A stretch of 64,000 bases of DNA from contig NZ_JIBT01000002.1 of assembly GCF_001039575.1 (NCBI RefSeq), positions 1-64,000 on the forward strand, written 5' to 3'. This DNA comes from Halomonas sp. PR-M31 (GTDB taxonomy: Bacteria > Pseudomonadota > Gammaproteobacteria > Pseudomonadales > Halomonadaceae). The stretch's first letter is position 1. Every line of letters starts with the position of its first letter. Shown here in pieces: positions 53,481-63,653 of the stretch. A model generated the notes under the pieces. The model ran no database searches. It was given only the letters and a program-made list of their open reading frames with translations, and had not been told where the DNA came from. The translations under genes were made by a program, and so were the position numbers.

Positions 53481-55622
53481 ATGAAGTTGACTTCTTTTAT
53501 CTTTCGCTCTTTTTTCATGCTGTTCATGCTGGCGTTCCTGTCGTGCCTGGCTCTACCCGCTCTTGCCATTGAGCTTGACCAGGTCAAGCAGGGTTTTCCC
53601 CAGGCCAGCAGCCTTGAAGAGGCAGAAAGCGAACTGCCGGTGCGGGTCGTCATGAAGGGCGACGAAATCCTGGGCTATGTCTTTGAAAGCATGGACGTGG
53701 CGCCAATCCCCGCCTACTCCGGCAAACCGGTCAATCTATTGATAGGCATCGATACCGCCGGTCAGTTGACCCTGGCCAAGGTGCTCGATCACTCCGAGCC
53801 CATCATGCTGGTGGGTATCCCGGAAGAAAAACTGCAGAATTTTGCCAGCGCCCATACCAACTTCAGCGTCAGCGACAACCCCAAGATCGGTACCAATCTG
53901 GACGCCATCTCCGGCGCCACGGTCACGGTGATCGTGGTCAACGACACCATCATGCGCGCCGCTCGTCAGGTCGCCGCGAGCCTTGGCATCATCGAGGACC
54001 CTTCCGCCCAACCTGCCGCCACGGTCAAGCCGGACGTGTTTGAAAAGACCGACTGGCAGACTCTGACCGGGGACGGCACCATCCGCCGTCTGCATCTGAC
54101 CCATGGCCAGGTGGACGAAGCTTTCGTCGGCACCGCAGCGGAAGACTACTTGCGCGGCACCCCGGAACCCGCAGACAAGACCTTCATCAATCTTTATTAC
54201 ACCTACCTGAATGCCCCCATGGCGGGTCGCAACCTTTTGGGTGACGCCCGCTATGAATCACTGATGGAGAGCCTCGAACCCGGTGAACACGCCGTCGCGT
54301 TGATGGCCAACGGCGACTACTCCTTCAAGGGCTCAGGCTATGTGCGCGGGGGTATCTTCGATCGCATCGAAGTGAGCCAGGACGGGCGCACCATCACTTT
54401 CCACGACCTGGATCATCAGCGGGTCGGCAGTTTTGATCTTGCTGGCATGCCCCGCATGACGGAAAAGGACATTTTCATTATCCGCGAGGAGGCAAACTTC
54501 GATCCGGGCCGCCCCTGGCAGCTGGATCTGCTGGTGCGCCGCGCCTCTGGCCCGCTGGATACGGAGTTCACCCGCTTCAGCGCCGATTACAGCATTCCGG
54601 ATGCCTACGTCGATCGCTCGGAACCGGTGGTGGAGCGGCCCATCTGGGTCCAGGTGTGGTACGACAAGGCCTTCCAGATCGGCGTGCTGGGCGTGGGGCT
54701 TTTGGTACTGACCATCGTCATGCTGTTTCAGGACGTGCTGGTGCGCTACCCGCGCATCCTGGAGCCGCTGCGCATTGGCTTTCTGGTCTACACCCTGTTC
54801 TTCATCGGCTGGTATGCCCTCGCCCAGCTCTCGGTAGTCAACATCCTGACCTTCACCCATTCGCTGATGACCGACTTCAGTTGGACCTCGTTTCTGATCG
54901 ATCCGATGATGTTCATTCTGTGGGGGTTCGTCGCGGTCAGCTTGCTGCTATGGGGGCGTGGCGTCTACTGCGGCTGGCTGTGCCCCTTTGGCGCCCTGCA
55001 AGATCTAGTCAACAAGGCGGCGCGCAAGCTCGGCGTCAAGCAGATCGAGGTGCCCTTCGGCCTGCACGAACGCTTGTGGGCCATCAAGTACATCATCCTG
55101 CTGGGCCTGTTCGCCATCTCGCTCAATTCCCTGGGTACTGCCGAGCATTACGCCGAAGTTGAACCCTTCAAGACCGCCATTACCCTGCGCTTTCAGCGGG
55201 ACTGGCCTTTCGTGCTCTATGCCCTGGGGCTGGTGCTGGTGTCGGTGTTCAACCACAAGTTCTACTGCCGCTATGTCTGCCCTCTGGGGGCCGGCCTGGC
55301 GATTCCTTCTCGGCTCAGATTGTTCGATTGGCTCAAGCGTCATCGTGGCAGCTGCGGTACGCCCTGTCAGATCTGCGCCCACGAGTGCGAAGTAGGTGCC
55401 ATTCACCCGGATGGACGCATCAACGCCAACGAGTGTCACTACTGTCTCGATTGTCAGGTGCTGTATTGGGACGACCAGCGCTGCCCGCCCATGGTCAAGC
55501 GTCGCAAGCGCTATGAGAAGGCAGCACGCGTTTCCGGTAACACAGCCCGGCCTTTCGATCCCGCCGCAGCCGGCGCGCAGGGCGCTGCGCTGCAACGCAT
55601 TCCCACTCATCAAGAGGAATGA
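53481..55622 (+). CDS. nosR: NosR, membrane flavo-iron-sulfur protein for N2O reductase
   Basis: 713 residues. Signal peptide, then a periplasmic FMN-binding domain with DAISGATVTVIV, the SGATxT flavinylation motif; about six membrane helices in the middle with CGWLCPFGALQD and CRYVCPLGAGL; then a C-terminal [4Fe-4S] domain (CGTPCQICAHECEVGAI, CHYCLDCQVLYWD). NosR donates electrons to and is needed for expression and function of NosZ. Covalent FMN requires an ApbE/NosX flavin transferase, which is not encoded in the window. Confidence 0.94.
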   Translation: MKLTSFIFRSFFMLFMLAFLSCLALPALAIELDQVKQGFPQASSLEEAESELPVRVVMKGDEILGYVFESMDVAPIPAYSGKPVNLLIGIDTAGQLTLAKVLDHSEPIMLVGIPEEKLQNFASAHTNFSVSDNPKIGTNLDAISGATVTVIVVNDTIMRAARQVAASLGIIEDPSAQPAATVKPDVFEKTDWQTLTGDGTIRRLHLTHGQVDEAFVGTAAEDYLRGTPEPADKTFINLYYTYLNAPMAGRNLLGDARYESLMESLEPGEHAVALMANGDYSFKGSGYVRGGIFDRIEVSQDGRTITFHDLDHQRVGSFDLAGMPRMTEKDIFIIREEANFDPGRPWQLDLLVRRASGPLDTEFTRFSADYSIPDAYVDRSEPVVERPIWVQVWYDKAFQIGVLGVGLLVLTIVMLFQDVLVRYPRILEPLRIGFLVYTLFFIGWYALAQLSVVNILTFTHSLMTDFSWTSFLIDPMMFILWGFVAVSLLLWGRGVYCGWLCPFGALQDLVNKAARKLGVKQIEVPFGLHERLWAIKYIILLGLFAISLNSLGTAEHYAEVEPFKTAITLRFQRDWPFVLYALGLVLVSVFNHKFYCRYVCPLGAGLAIPSRLRLFDWLKRHRGSCGTPCQICAHECEVGAIHPDGRINANECHYCLDCQVLYWDDQRCPPMVKRRKRYEKAARVSGNTARPFDPAAAGAQGAALQRIPTHQEE

Positions 55623-55625
55623 ACC

Positions 55626-57512
55626 ATGAGTGAAGATAAGAAGAACTCACTGAAAGACCTAAGCCGTCGTCACTTTCTGCGCAATACCAGCGTTGCAGGC
55701 GTGGCCGGTGCCACCCTGGCGGGAGGCTTCGGTAGCGCCGCCGCACTGCTGCAGAGCCAGAAGGCGCGAGCGGCCAGTGAAGGCGGCGAGGTCGCCATCG
55801 CCCCGGGGGAACTCGATGAATACTACGGTTTCTGGAGCGGCGGTCATTCTGGCGAGGTGCGCATCCTCGGCGTGCCCTCCATGCGTGAGCTGATGCGCAT
55901 TCCGGTGTTCAACATCGATAGCGCTACCGGCTGGGGTATTACCAACGAGTCCAAGCATATACTCGGCGACTCGGCGAAATTCCTCAACGGTGACGCCCAC
56001 CACCCCCACGTCTCCATGACCGACGGTCGCTACGACGGCAAGTACCTGTTCATCAACGACAAGGCCAATACCCGGGTAGCTCGCATCCGTCTGGACATCA
56101 TGAAGACGGACAAGATCACGACCATTCCCAACGTCCAGGCGATCCACGGCCTGCGCCTGCAGAAGGTGCCCCATACCAAGTACGTGTTCGCCAACGCCGA
56201 GTACTTCATTCCTCATCCCAACGATGGGCAGAACATGGAGGATCTCGAGAACCACTACACCATGTTCAACGCCATCGATGCGGAAAGCATGGACGTGGCC
56301 TGGCAGGTGATCGTCGACGGCAACCTGGACAACACCGACGCGGACTATACAGGTCGCTTCGTTGCCTCGACCTGCTACAACTCGGAGAAAGCAGCTCAGC
56401 TGGCAGGCACCATGCGCGAAGAGCGGGACTGGGCGGTAGTGTTCGACGTGGAAGCCATCGAGAAAGCAGTTGAAAATGGCGACTACAAGACTCTGGGCGA
56501 TTCCAAGGTGCCGGTGTTGGACGGCCGCCACGGCTCCAAGCTGACCCGCTATATTCCGGTACCCAAGAACCCGCATGGCCTGAACACCTCGCCGGACGGC
56601 AAGTACTTCATTGCCAACGGCAAGCTCTCCCCCACCTGCTCGATCATCGCCATCGACAAGCTGCCGGATGTATTCGCCGACAAGATCGAGCCTCGGGACG
56701 CCGTGGTCGGTGAGCCGGAACTGGGCTTGGGGCCACTGCACACCACCTTCGATGGCCGGGGCAACGCCTACACCACCCTGTTCATCGATAGCCAGGTGGC
56801 CAAGTGGAACATCGAGGATGCCATCAAGAGCTACAACGGCGAAGACGTCAATTATCTGCGTCAGAAGATCGATGTGCATTATCAGCCCGGCCATAATCAC
56901 GCAAGCCTGACCGAGACCCGGGATGCGGACGGCAAGTGGCTGGTGGTACTCTCCAAGTTCTCCAAGGATCGTTTCCTGCCGGTGGGTCCGCTGCGCCCGG
57001 AGAACGATCAGCTGATCGATATTTCCGGCGAGGAGATGAAGCTGGTGCACGATGGCCCCACCTACGCCGAACCTCACGACTGCATCCTGCTGCGTGCCGA
57101 TCAGGTCAACCCGCGCAAGCTATGGGATCGCGAAGACCCGTTCTTTGCCGTCACGCGAGAGCGGGCCAAGGCCGACGGCATCGATCTGATGATGGACAAC
57201 AAGGTCATCCGCGACGGCAACAAGGTGCGGGTCTACATGACCTCCGTGGCGCCGCAGTTCAATCTCACCGAGTTCAAGGTCAAGCAGGGTGACGAGGTTA
57301 CGGTGACCGTCACCAACCTGGACCAGATCGAGGACCTGACCCACGGTTTCTGCATGGTCAATCACGGGGTGTCCATGGAGATCTCGCCGCAGCAGACTTC
57401 CAGCGTGACCTTCACCGCGGACAAACCCGGGGTGCACTGGTACTACTGCAACTGGTTTTGTCACGCCATGCATATGGAGATGACGGGGCGGATGCTGGTA
57501 GAGCCTGCCTAA
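55626..57512 (+). CDS. nosZ: Nitrous oxide reductase NosZ
   Basis: Reduces N2O to N2 in the periplasm. 628 residues. Tat signal [13 protein letters not shown] marks clade I NosZ. The seven-bladed propeller carries the CuZ His ligands ([59 protein letters not shown]); the C-terminal cupredoxin has the CuA site [12 protein letters not shown]. It is 3 bp after nosR. A palindromic repeat follows it. Confidence 0.96.
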   Translation: MSEDKKNSLKDLSRRHFLRNTSVAGVAGATLAGGFGSAAALLQSQKARAASEGGEVAIAPGELDEYYGFWSGGHSGEVRILGVPSMRELMRIPVFNIDSATGWGITNESKHILGDSAKFLNGDAHHPHVSMTDGRYDGKYLFINDKANTRVARIRLDIMKTDKITTIPNVQAIHGLRLQKVPHTKYVFANAEYFIPHPNDGQNMEDLENHYTMFNAIDAESMDVAWQVIVDGNLDNTDADYTGRFVASTCYNSEKAAQLAGTMREERDWAVVFDVEAIEKAVENGDYKTLGDSKVPVLDGRHGSKLTRYIPVPKNPHGLNTSPDGKYFIANGKLSPTCSIIAIDKLPDVFADKIEPRDAVVGEPELGLGPLHTTFDGRGNAYTTLFIDSQVAKWNIEDAIKSYNGEDVNYLRQKIDVHYQPGHNHASLTETRDADGKWLVVLSKFSKDRFLPVGPLRPENDQLIDISGEEMKLVHDGPTYAEPHDCILLRADQVNPRKLWDREDPFFAVTRERAKADGIDLMMDNKVIRDGNKVRVYMTSVAPQFNLTEFKVKQGDEVTVTVTNLDQIEDLTHGFCMVNHGVSMEISPQQTSSVTFTADKPGVHWYYCNWFCHAMHMEMTGRMLVEPA

Positions 57513-57577
57513 AGGAAACCGGTTGGAGCACGCCTCGACGCCAGGTTGACTCGAGGCTGCTCCGTCGACAGGCCGTC

Positions 57578-57692
57578 GAGGAGGCGCTGTGAACCCATCC
57601 CTGGGCGCTACTTTTGCTATCTGACCGCCATGGATGGCGGGAATGCCGGAATGGCATGGAGCTTTTTTCCGGCCATGGCAAAAGACCTCCTC
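57578..57692. repeat. Intergenic palindromic repeat, copy 2 (expanded)
   Basis: 57583-57617 matches 9824-9858 with two differences. Outer arms GAGGAGG (57578-57584) and CCTCCTC (57686-57692) pair; GGCAAAA at 57677-57683 pairs with TTTTGC at 57612-57617. Between the inner arms about 59 bases are present that include two further small palindromes (ACCGCCATGGATGGCGG and a GCC-rich hairpin). It sits between nosZ and nosD and may reduce downstream expression. Confidence 0.78.
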
Positions 57693-57781
57693 TTTGGCCT
57701 GTCCCCGGCGCCTCTCGTCATTCCTACTTGCGTCTATCTCTTATACTCCCCCTCTACTTGTTTCACCGGCCCAGGAACGCC

Positions 57782-59071
57782 ATGCGCTACCTTTTTTGGG
57801 TTCTCCTATTTTTCAGCTTGCCCGTTCTAAGCTGGGCGGCGGAATATCAGGCCACGCCCGACAAGCCACTGCAGACTCAGATCGACCGCACCCAAGGCGG
57901 GGATCGTCTGATGCTCGCGTCCGGGCGTTATATCGGGCCGATCACTATCGATCATTCACTGGAAATTCATGGCGCTGGCCAGGCAATAATCGACGGCGAG
58001 GGTCAGGGCCATGCGGTCACCATCAACGCGCCCGAGGTGACCCTCGAGGGCCTCGAAATCGTCAACTGGGGCAGGAATCTCACCGATCTCGATGCCGGTA
58101 TCTTCGTCACCGAAAACGCGACCGGCAGCATGATTCGCAATAATCGACTCGAAGGGTCGGGCTTCGGCATCTGGCTGGATGCGGTCACGGGCGTCCAGAT
58201 CGTCGATAACGTCATTCGCGGCGACACCAAGGTGCGCTCTCAGGATCGCGGCAACGGCGTGCACCTGTTCAACGTGCGCGACGTGCGGGTCGAAGGCAAC
58301 GACATCGCCCACACTCGCGATGGCATCTACATCGACAATAGCAGCCAGAGCTTTCTGAACCGCAATGAACTGCATGATCTTCGTTACGGCATTCACTACA
58401 TGTATGCCTATGACAACCATCTGGAAGGCAACCTGACCTTTGATACTCGCACCGGCTATGCGCTGATGCAGTCCAAGCGCCTGACAGTGCTGAACAATCG
58501 CTCCGTCAACGACGAAAACTACGGCATCCTGATGAACAACATCACCGGCTCACGGCTTCAGGGCAACCGCATCGAAGGCATCCGCCAACCGGTGAACGCC
58601 CGGGGCGAGGGCAAGCTACGCGGCGGCGATGGCAAGGCCATCTTCATCTATAACTCCCAGTTCAACGAGTTTCTCGACAACCGTTTCGCCAACAGCGATA
58701 TCGGCATCCATCTGACCGCCGGTTCCGAGGACAACGTCGTGCTCGGCAACGCCTTCATCGACAATCGCCAGCAGGTCAAGTACGTGGCCACCCGCTCCCA
58801 GGAATGGTCGAAGAACGGTAGCGGCAACTACTGGAGCAACTATATGGGCTGGGATATGGACAGCGACGGCATTGGCGATACCGCTTTCGAGCCCAACGAT
58901 GCCATGGATCGCCTGCTGTGGCGCTACCCTGCCGCGCGGCTGCTGATGAACAGCCCGGCGGTACTGGCGCTGCGCTGGGTGCAACGCCAATTCCCGGTCT
59001 TCAAGGCCGAGGGGGTGAAGGACAGCGCACCATTGTTGACCGACCCCACCTTCGATGAGGCGGACACATGA
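57782..59071 (+). CDS. nosD: NosD, periplasmic copper-chaperone component for NosZ maturation
   Basis: 429 residues. Signal peptide (LLFFSLPVLSWA-A), then a right-handed beta-helix of CASH/PbH1 repeats (repeated N-x-I/V-x-G/D-N patterns such as IRNNRLEGSGFGIWLD and GNDIAHTRDGIYIDNSS). NosD binds the NosFY ABC transporter and hands copper from NosL to NosZ. AGGAA lies upstream of the ATG at 57782; the frame upstream to 57614 runs into the repeat and is not credible. It overlaps nosF by 4 bp. Confidence 0.92.
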   Translation: MRYLFWVLLFFSLPVLSWAAEYQATPDKPLQTQIDRTQGGDRLMLASGRYIGPITIDHSLEIHGAGQAIIDGEGQGHAVTINAPEVTLEGLEIVNWGRNLTDLDAGIFVTENATGSMIRNNRLEGSGFGIWLDAVTGVQIVDNVIRGDTKVRSQDRGNGVHLFNVRDVRVEGNDIAHTRDGIYIDNSSQSFLNRNELHDLRYGIHYMYAYDNHLEGNLTFDTRTGYALMQSKRLTVLNNRSVNDENYGILMNNITGSRLQGNRIEGIRQPVNARGEGKLRGGDGKAIFIYNSQFNEFLDNRFANSDIGIHLTAGSEDNVVLGNAFIDNRQQVKYVATRSQEWSKNGSGNYWSNYMGWDMDSDGIGDTAFEPNDAMDRLLWRYPAARLLMNSPAVLALRWVQRQFPVFKAEGVKDSAPLLTDPTFDEADT

Positions 59072-60000
59072 ACGACATCATCATCTTCGACGGCGTGACC
59101 AAGCGCCATGGCGACGTCGTAAGCCTCGACGATCTTCATCTTGGTGTGCATCAAGGCGAGGTACTGGCGCTGCTGGGTCACAACGGTGCCGGCAAGACCA
59201 CCGCCATGAAGCTGATCCTCGGGCTGATCGCGCCAAGCGAAGGCGAGCTCAGAGTATTCGGTGCGGCGCCGAATGGCAGCGCGGCGAACCAATTGCGCCA
59301 GCGCCTGGGATTTCTGCCGGAAAACGTCGGTTTTTACGAACAGCTCACCGGCCGCGAGGTGCTTGACTACTTCGCTCGGCTCAAACGCGTCGATCGTCGC
59401 CAGATCGACGATCGACTCGAGCAGGTGGGTCTTGGGGATGCCTCCCGGCGTCGCGTCAAGACCTATTCCAAAGGCATGCGTCAGCGCCTGGGGCTGGCCC
59501 AGGCACTGCTCGGCGAACCGCAGCTGTTGCTGCTCGACGAACCCACTACCGGCCTCGACCCGGCTGCAACCCGAGATTTTTATGCCACGGTCAAGACGCT
59601 CCGCGATCGGGGCTGCACGGTTCTTCTCTCATCACATGTGCTGCCCGGGGTCGAGCCCTACATCGACCGCGCCCTGATTCTCGGCGCCGGTCGTCGTCTG
59701 GCCTTGGGCAGCATTGAGGAGTTGCGCCAGCAAGCAGCGCTGCCCCTGACCATTCGCGTCAAGGGTGACGAGGCGATGAACGCCCCGCCGGCGGACCTGT
59801 CGGCCCATGAAACGCATTCTCTAAACGGCAACGCCTGGGAATTTCATGTGCATCCGAAAAACAAGATGCAGGTCTTGAAACAGCTGGCCACTGCGCCCGG
59901 CATCCAGGACATCGAGCTGCTGCCGCCCAGCCTGGAACATCTCTACGCCTATTTTTCCGCCACGCTTTCTACATCTTCACCAGCCCGAGGTCAGTCATGA
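59068..60000 (+). CDS. nosF: NosF, ABC transporter ATPase for N2O reductase maturation
   Basis: 310 residues. Walker A GHNGAGKTTA, ABC signature YSKGMRQRLGLAQ, Walker B LLLLDEPTTGLD, H loop LSSHVLPG. It forms NosDFY with NosD and NosY and powers CuZ assembly. ATGA overlaps on both sides tie nosD, nosF and nosY into one unit. Confidence 0.94.
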   Translation: MNDIIIFDGVTKRHGDVVSLDDLHLGVHQGEVLALLGHNGAGKTTAMKLILGLIAPSEGELRVFGAAPNGSAANQLRQRLGFLPENVGFYEQLTGREVLDYFARLKRVDRRQIDDRLEQVGLGDASRRRVKTYSKGMRQRLGLAQALLGEPQLLLLDEPTTGLDPAATRDFYATVKTLRDRGCTVLLSSHVLPGVEPYIDRALILGAGRRLALGSIEELRQQAALPLTIRVKGDEAMNAPPADLSAHETHSLNGNAWEFHVHPKNKMQVLKQLATAPGIQDIELLPPSLEHLYAYFSATLSTSSPARGQS

Positions 60001-60821
60001 GTTCCATCCTTACCGTCGCCCGCAAGGAGTTCCAGGACGGCCTGCGCAACCGCTGGGTGCTGGCCATCGCCCTGGTGCTGGCGCTGATGGCGGTGGGCAT
60101 CGCCTACTTCGGTGCCGCCGCCAGCGGTGGGCTGGGTTTCACGTCGCTCGCCACCACCATGGTCAGCCTGTCGACCCTGGCCGTGTTCCTGATTCCGTTG
60201 ATCGCCCTGCTGCTGGCCTATGACGCCATCGTCGGTGAACAGGAAGCCGGCACCCTGCTGTTGCTGCTCACTTATCCCTTGAGTCGATCAAAGCTGCTGC
60301 TGGGCAAGTTCCTGGGTCATGGATTGATTCTCGGTGTCGCCACCGCGCTGGGCTTCGGTGTTGCCGGCATCGCCATCGCCCTCGGCGCCCCGAGCGTCGA
60401 TCTGCTGGCCCTTGCCAGAAGCATCGGATTGCTGATCCTCAGCAGCGTGCTGCTGGGCTGGGTGTTCATCGCCTTCGCCTATCTGATCAGCGTATGGGTC
60501 GTGGAAAAGGCCCGGGCCGCGGGGCTCGCCCTGATCGTCTGGTTTGTGTTCGTGCTGGTCTTCGATCTGGCCCTGCTGGCGCTATTGGTAGGCGCGCAGC
60601 ATGGCGGTGACTGGCTGCCCTATCTGCTGCTCTTGAACCCCACGGACTGCTTTCGATTAATCAACCTGGCGGGAATCGAAGCCGCCCAGGCCTATTCCGG
60701 CCTGACCGCCCTCGCCCGAGAAAGCGCTTTTCAACCCGGCTGGCTGATGCTGATTTTGCTGGGTTGGATCGTCGTACCCCTGGGCCTGGCGCTGCTGCGC
60801 TTTCGTCACCGCTCCGTTTAA
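59997..60821 (+). CDS. nosY: NosY, ABC transporter permease for N2O reductase maturation
   Basis: 274 residues, six membrane helices, ABC-2 type (VARKEFQDGLRNRWVLAIAL; AYDAIVGEQEAGTLLLLLTYPLSRSKLLLGKFLG with the coupling helix). It follows nosF with a 4-bp overlap. Confidence 0.93.
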   Translation: MSSILTVARKEFQDGLRNRWVLAIALVLALMAVGIAYFGAAASGGLGFTSLATTMVSLSTLAVFLIPLIALLLAYDAIVGEQEAGTLLLLLTYPLSRSKLLLGKFLGHGLILGVATALGFGVAGIAIALGAPSVDLLALARSIGLLILSSVLLGWVFIAFAYLISVWVVEKARAAGLALIVWFVFVLVFDLALLALLVGAQHGGDWLPYLLLLNPTDCFRLINLAGIEAAQAYSGLTALARESAFQPGWLMLILLGWIVVPLGLALLRFRHRSV

Positions 60822-60839
60822 TCGATCGAGGATACCATC

Positions 60840-61375
60840 ATGCAACACCGTTACTCGTTGCCTTCACTGCTGCTCGTCCTCTTGCTCGTCTTGGCCCTGG
60901 CAGGATGCGAGCAGGAATCCGAGAACACGGCCCTGGCCTCGCCCCAACCCATCACCGATGGCGATGCCTGCCATGTGTGTGGCATGACCATCACCAACTT
61001 CCCTGGCCCCAAGGGGCAAGCCTTCATGAAGAGCGATCCCGAGGCCTGAAGTTCTGCTCGACCCTCGAACTGTTCACCTTTCTCAAGCAGCCGGAAAACG
61101 AGACTCAGATCAGCCACGCCTATGTGCATGACATTGGCGAAACAAGTTGGCAAGAGCCGTCAGACAACGCCTACATCCGCGCCGTCGATGCCTGGTATGT
61201 GGTCGGTCACGATCAACCTGGCGCCATGGGCCACACCCTCGCCTCCTTCGGCGAGCAGGACCAGGCCAAGAAATTCAGCGACGAACATGGCGGCGAAGTC
61301 ATCCGTTTCGAGGATATCGATCTGGAGTTATTGGGTGAGTTGGGGCGCGGGGAGCTGGATGCCGGAGCACCATGA
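60840..61375 (+). CDS. nosL: NosL, copper-binding outer-membrane lipoprotein, apparent 1-bp deletion
   Basis: Lipobox LALAG-C and the Cu(I)-binding CHVCGM motif identify NosL, which delivers copper to NosD. The frame stops at 61049 (SDPEA-stop) and the rest of the protein (LKFCSTLELFTFLKQPE ... DAWYVVGHD) continues in the next frame. Adding one C to the CC at 61045-61046 restores ...DPEALKFCST... and a full 178-residue NosL. Most likely a base-call error, since the rest of the operon is intact. Confidence 0.87.
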
Positions 61376-61396
61376 AGAAAATAACCGATCGAAGGC

Positions 61397-61780
61397 TCAA
61401 CGCGCGGGTAGCGTACGCACGGCGTAATGTTTGAATGCTGCGTCGGAAGTCATCAGCGTCAACCCTTCCGCTTGGGACTGAACGATCAACATGCGATCGA
61501 AAGGATCGCGATGGTGCATGGGCAGGTTCCCTGCCTGCTCTGCGTGAAAAGGATCGATGGTCAGCGGAATAAAACCCTCATCTTCGATGATGTTTTTCAG
61601 ATCACAAGGCGCTTCGAGCTTGCCGAGCTGCTTTTTTATGCTGATCTCCCAGACACTGGCGGCGCTGACGAAAATAGAATTGCGGGGTTCTGCGATGATC
61701 TCTCTCGCCTTCGTTCCAAGTTGAGGATCATCGGCCAGCCACCAGAGAAACGCATGGGTATCGAGCAGTATCCGTCGCAT
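61397..61780 (-). CDS. PIN-domain toxin (VapC-like)
   Basis: 127 residues. The acidic PIN residues are in LLDTHAFLWWL (Asp), SVWEISIKKQLG (Glu) and RDPFDRMLIVQA-like RDPFDRMLIVQS (Asp), with a final TSDAAF. PIN toxins of this class are RNases. GTG at 61786 overlaps the antitoxin stop, ATG at 61780 follows; I choose 61780. It forms a two-gene toxin-antitoxin unit with the upstream gene. Confidence 0.85.
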   Translation of the reverse strand: MRRILLDTHAFLWWLADDPQLGTKAREIIAEPRNSIFVSAASVWEISIKKQLGKLEAPCDLKNIIEDEGFIPLTIDPFHAEQAGNLPMHHRDPFDRMLIVQSQAEGLTLMTSDAAFKHYAVRTLPAR

Positions 61781-61782
61781 GG

Positions 61783-62010
61783 TCACTGCCCTTCGAATGC
61801 GGCGATTATATCCTCTGGCGTCCTGTCGAAATCAGTGGTCATGCGAATCTGGCCTTTGTAACGGCCAGGCCTGCGCCGCGACGGCGACCTGTAGGCAACC
61901 AATTCGACCCAGGGCTCGCCGGCCTTGGCGATCACTACCTTTTCGCCTCGATTCGCCTTTTCAGCCAGCGCTGAAAGCTGACTTTTAGCCTCGTGCATGT
62001 TGACTTGCAT
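61783..62010 (-). CDS. Phd/YefM-family antitoxin
   Basis: 75 residues. MQVNMHEAKSQLSALAEKANRGEKVVIAKAGEPW is the Phd/YefM DNA-binding domain; the C-terminal part (DRTPEDIIAAFEGQ) is the toxin-binding tail. AAGGTGATGAA precedes the ATG. Phd antitoxins also repress their own promoter; a candidate operator lies just upstream. Confidence 0.87.
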   Translation of the reverse strand: MQVNMHEAKSQLSALAEKANRGEKVVIAKAGEPWVELVAYRSPSRRRPGRYKGQIRMTTDFDRTPEDIIAAFEGQ

Positions 62011-62024
62011 TTCATCACCTTGAT

Positions 62025-62039
62025 TAGCTAACCTAGCTA
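62025..62039. promoter_or_regulatory. Candidate operator of the toxin-antitoxin unit
   Basis: Two TAGCTA palindromes separated by ACC (62025-62039), 15 bp upstream of the antitoxin ATG. The position suits autoregulation by the antitoxin; no binding data. Confidence 0.45.
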
Positions 62040-62064
62040 GATTCTAGGCACTGTTTTTTCAAAG

Positions 62065-62355
62065 CGCAATCTGCTCGAACGTCTCCAAGCCTACGAGGAG
62101 GATACGTTGTATTTTCCCGAGAATCCCATCGCTCCTCTCGCCAACGACCAGCGGAGGTGCGATCTTCAGATGGCCAAAGTTCAGCAGAAGCTCTCGAGCT
62201 ATTTTCGCACTAGTAAAAGTGCCAAGATCTTTATTCGGATCGCACGTAGCTTTCATCCGAACACGATCAAGCAGAATTTGAAGGCACACAAAGTATTGGA
62301 GCAATTGTTTGTCCGAGAGGTACTTGCTTTTATACGAAAGGATAAATCGGATTAG
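62065..62355 (+). pseudogene. IS66-like transposase C-terminal remnant
   Basis: Reads RNLLERLQAYEEDTLYF ... ANDQRRCDLQMAKVQQKLSSYFRTSKSAKIFIRIARSF. This resembles the C-terminal part of IS66-family transposases (LLERLxxYE..VLxF, NNQAExDLRMxKVQQKISGxFRS..GAKxF). It begins abruptly at 62065 with no start codon, and the conserved NNQ-E reads NDQ-R, so it is dead. The last 30 residues drift from the family. Confidence 0.68.
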
Positions 62356-62425
62356 GTGGCATGAGTCAAATAGTTACTTCTATTCTTAACATCTAGTGAA
62401 AAATTTCTAGACTGAGCACAAGACC

Positions 62426-63495
62426 ATGCAAACAAGGCATAATCGCGCTTACGTAAATATTGATGCTCTTAACATCATAGCAACTATTACCGCCATCAGC
62501 TTAATATCGACAACTGTGTACGTTTACGCATACCTTGAATTTATTGGCAGACCCGACCTTTTCATACCTGTTTTACAAGAAAGTATTTCATTGAAATTGG
62601 TACTAAGCTTAGGTCTTTTGATTGGGCTTTTTGCAATAGCAACTTTAACAGGCCCATCTACTTTCATAATATTGGTAAGAAAATATATATCCGACGAGAG
62701 ATTCACTACTAGCAAAACCAGCTTACTTTTTAGAGCTGCTTTTTTGCCCTACATGACAATTTTTCTATTATTTGTAGCTATTGAATACACAGAAAACTAC
62801 GACATTCTTAAATCATTAGATTTTTTTGGTTTTTTATTCGCCGTATATTTTTTGTGCTATTTAATTCTATTTTTCAAGGAAATATACTTTATCACTCTTA
62901 ACAATAAACCTTTCGACAACATTGTTTTTTTGCACTTTTGACTTTTTTTAGCATCGTGATCACTTGCTTTTTTATTTTTATAGCTAATTACAACTTAAAA
63001 AACGACGAATGGAAAGATTCAGAAACTCTCAAATTCTTTTTACTATTTTTCTCAACGGCATTTTTTTCTTATGTCCCTGCTTTGCTTTATTTTAGAGCCC
63101 CTAAAGAAATTTTTTTAGCAAAATCATTTCTCTTTCTTCTTGGCGTATTAGTATTCATGTTGTTTTTTTCGCTGATTAATTCTAATACCCTAAAATTTAT
63201 AATATTACGTACTTCAGATATAATAAAAGTGAGTGAAAAAACAAGCTGGGAGTATTATATCGACAGCGATATAGCTGGTATTTTTGATGATTCGATCTGG
63301 GATAAAAATTGTCGAACTCTCAAAAACAACTGCGTTATTGCAAAATCACTATACAAGACAGGGTCTATAAACCTATTTTGTCCTTCCAATACCAAGGTCA
63401 ACCATTTAAATATTAAAGAAACAAAAGAAAAAACAAAACAATGCATCATTCTAGATTCTTATAGGGTAATAAAAATCCAAAAAGCTTCTTCATGA
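62426..63495 (+). CDS. AT-rich multi-pass membrane protein of unknown function, apparent 1-bp deletion
   Basis: Two frames, 62426-62941 and 62938-63495, both hydrophobic and very AT-rich. Adding one T to the run before TGA at 62935-62938 fuses them as ...NIVFLHF-LTFFSIVITCFF... into 356 residues: about seven membrane segments (for example LISTTVYVYAYLEFI, LLIGLFAIATL, FFGFLFAVYFLCYLILFF, FFSIVITCFFIFI) then a soluble domain of about 100 residues with four Cys. No family recognised. Composition is far from the rest of the window, indicating recent transfer. It could also be two overlapping genes. Confidence 0.55.
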
Positions 63496-63653
63496 ATTAA
63501 AGAGATCGCCTCAATATGATTTCTTGCAAGAGGTCGGATCGTTCCACTACTACTCGTTATATATTGTCAGCGTGATCAGTCAATTTAAATTTTTTGTATT
63601 TGGCATAGTAAACGCTTAATGAAACTGTCTGATACGCCAGGATAAACAGCTGA

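Noticed and set aside
53576-53588. TTGAC-CAG-GTCAA resembling an FNR site within nosR
   Set aside because: Three-base spacer and position inside the coding sequence; chance occurrence in a codon context.
55659-57077. 472-codon open frame antisense to nosZ
   Set aside because: Shadow of nosZ codon bias; no ribosome binding site or family features.
62107-62355. Short 82-codon frame as an independent gene
   Set aside because: The homology extends upstream without a start codon, so it is a transposase remnant rather than a gene.
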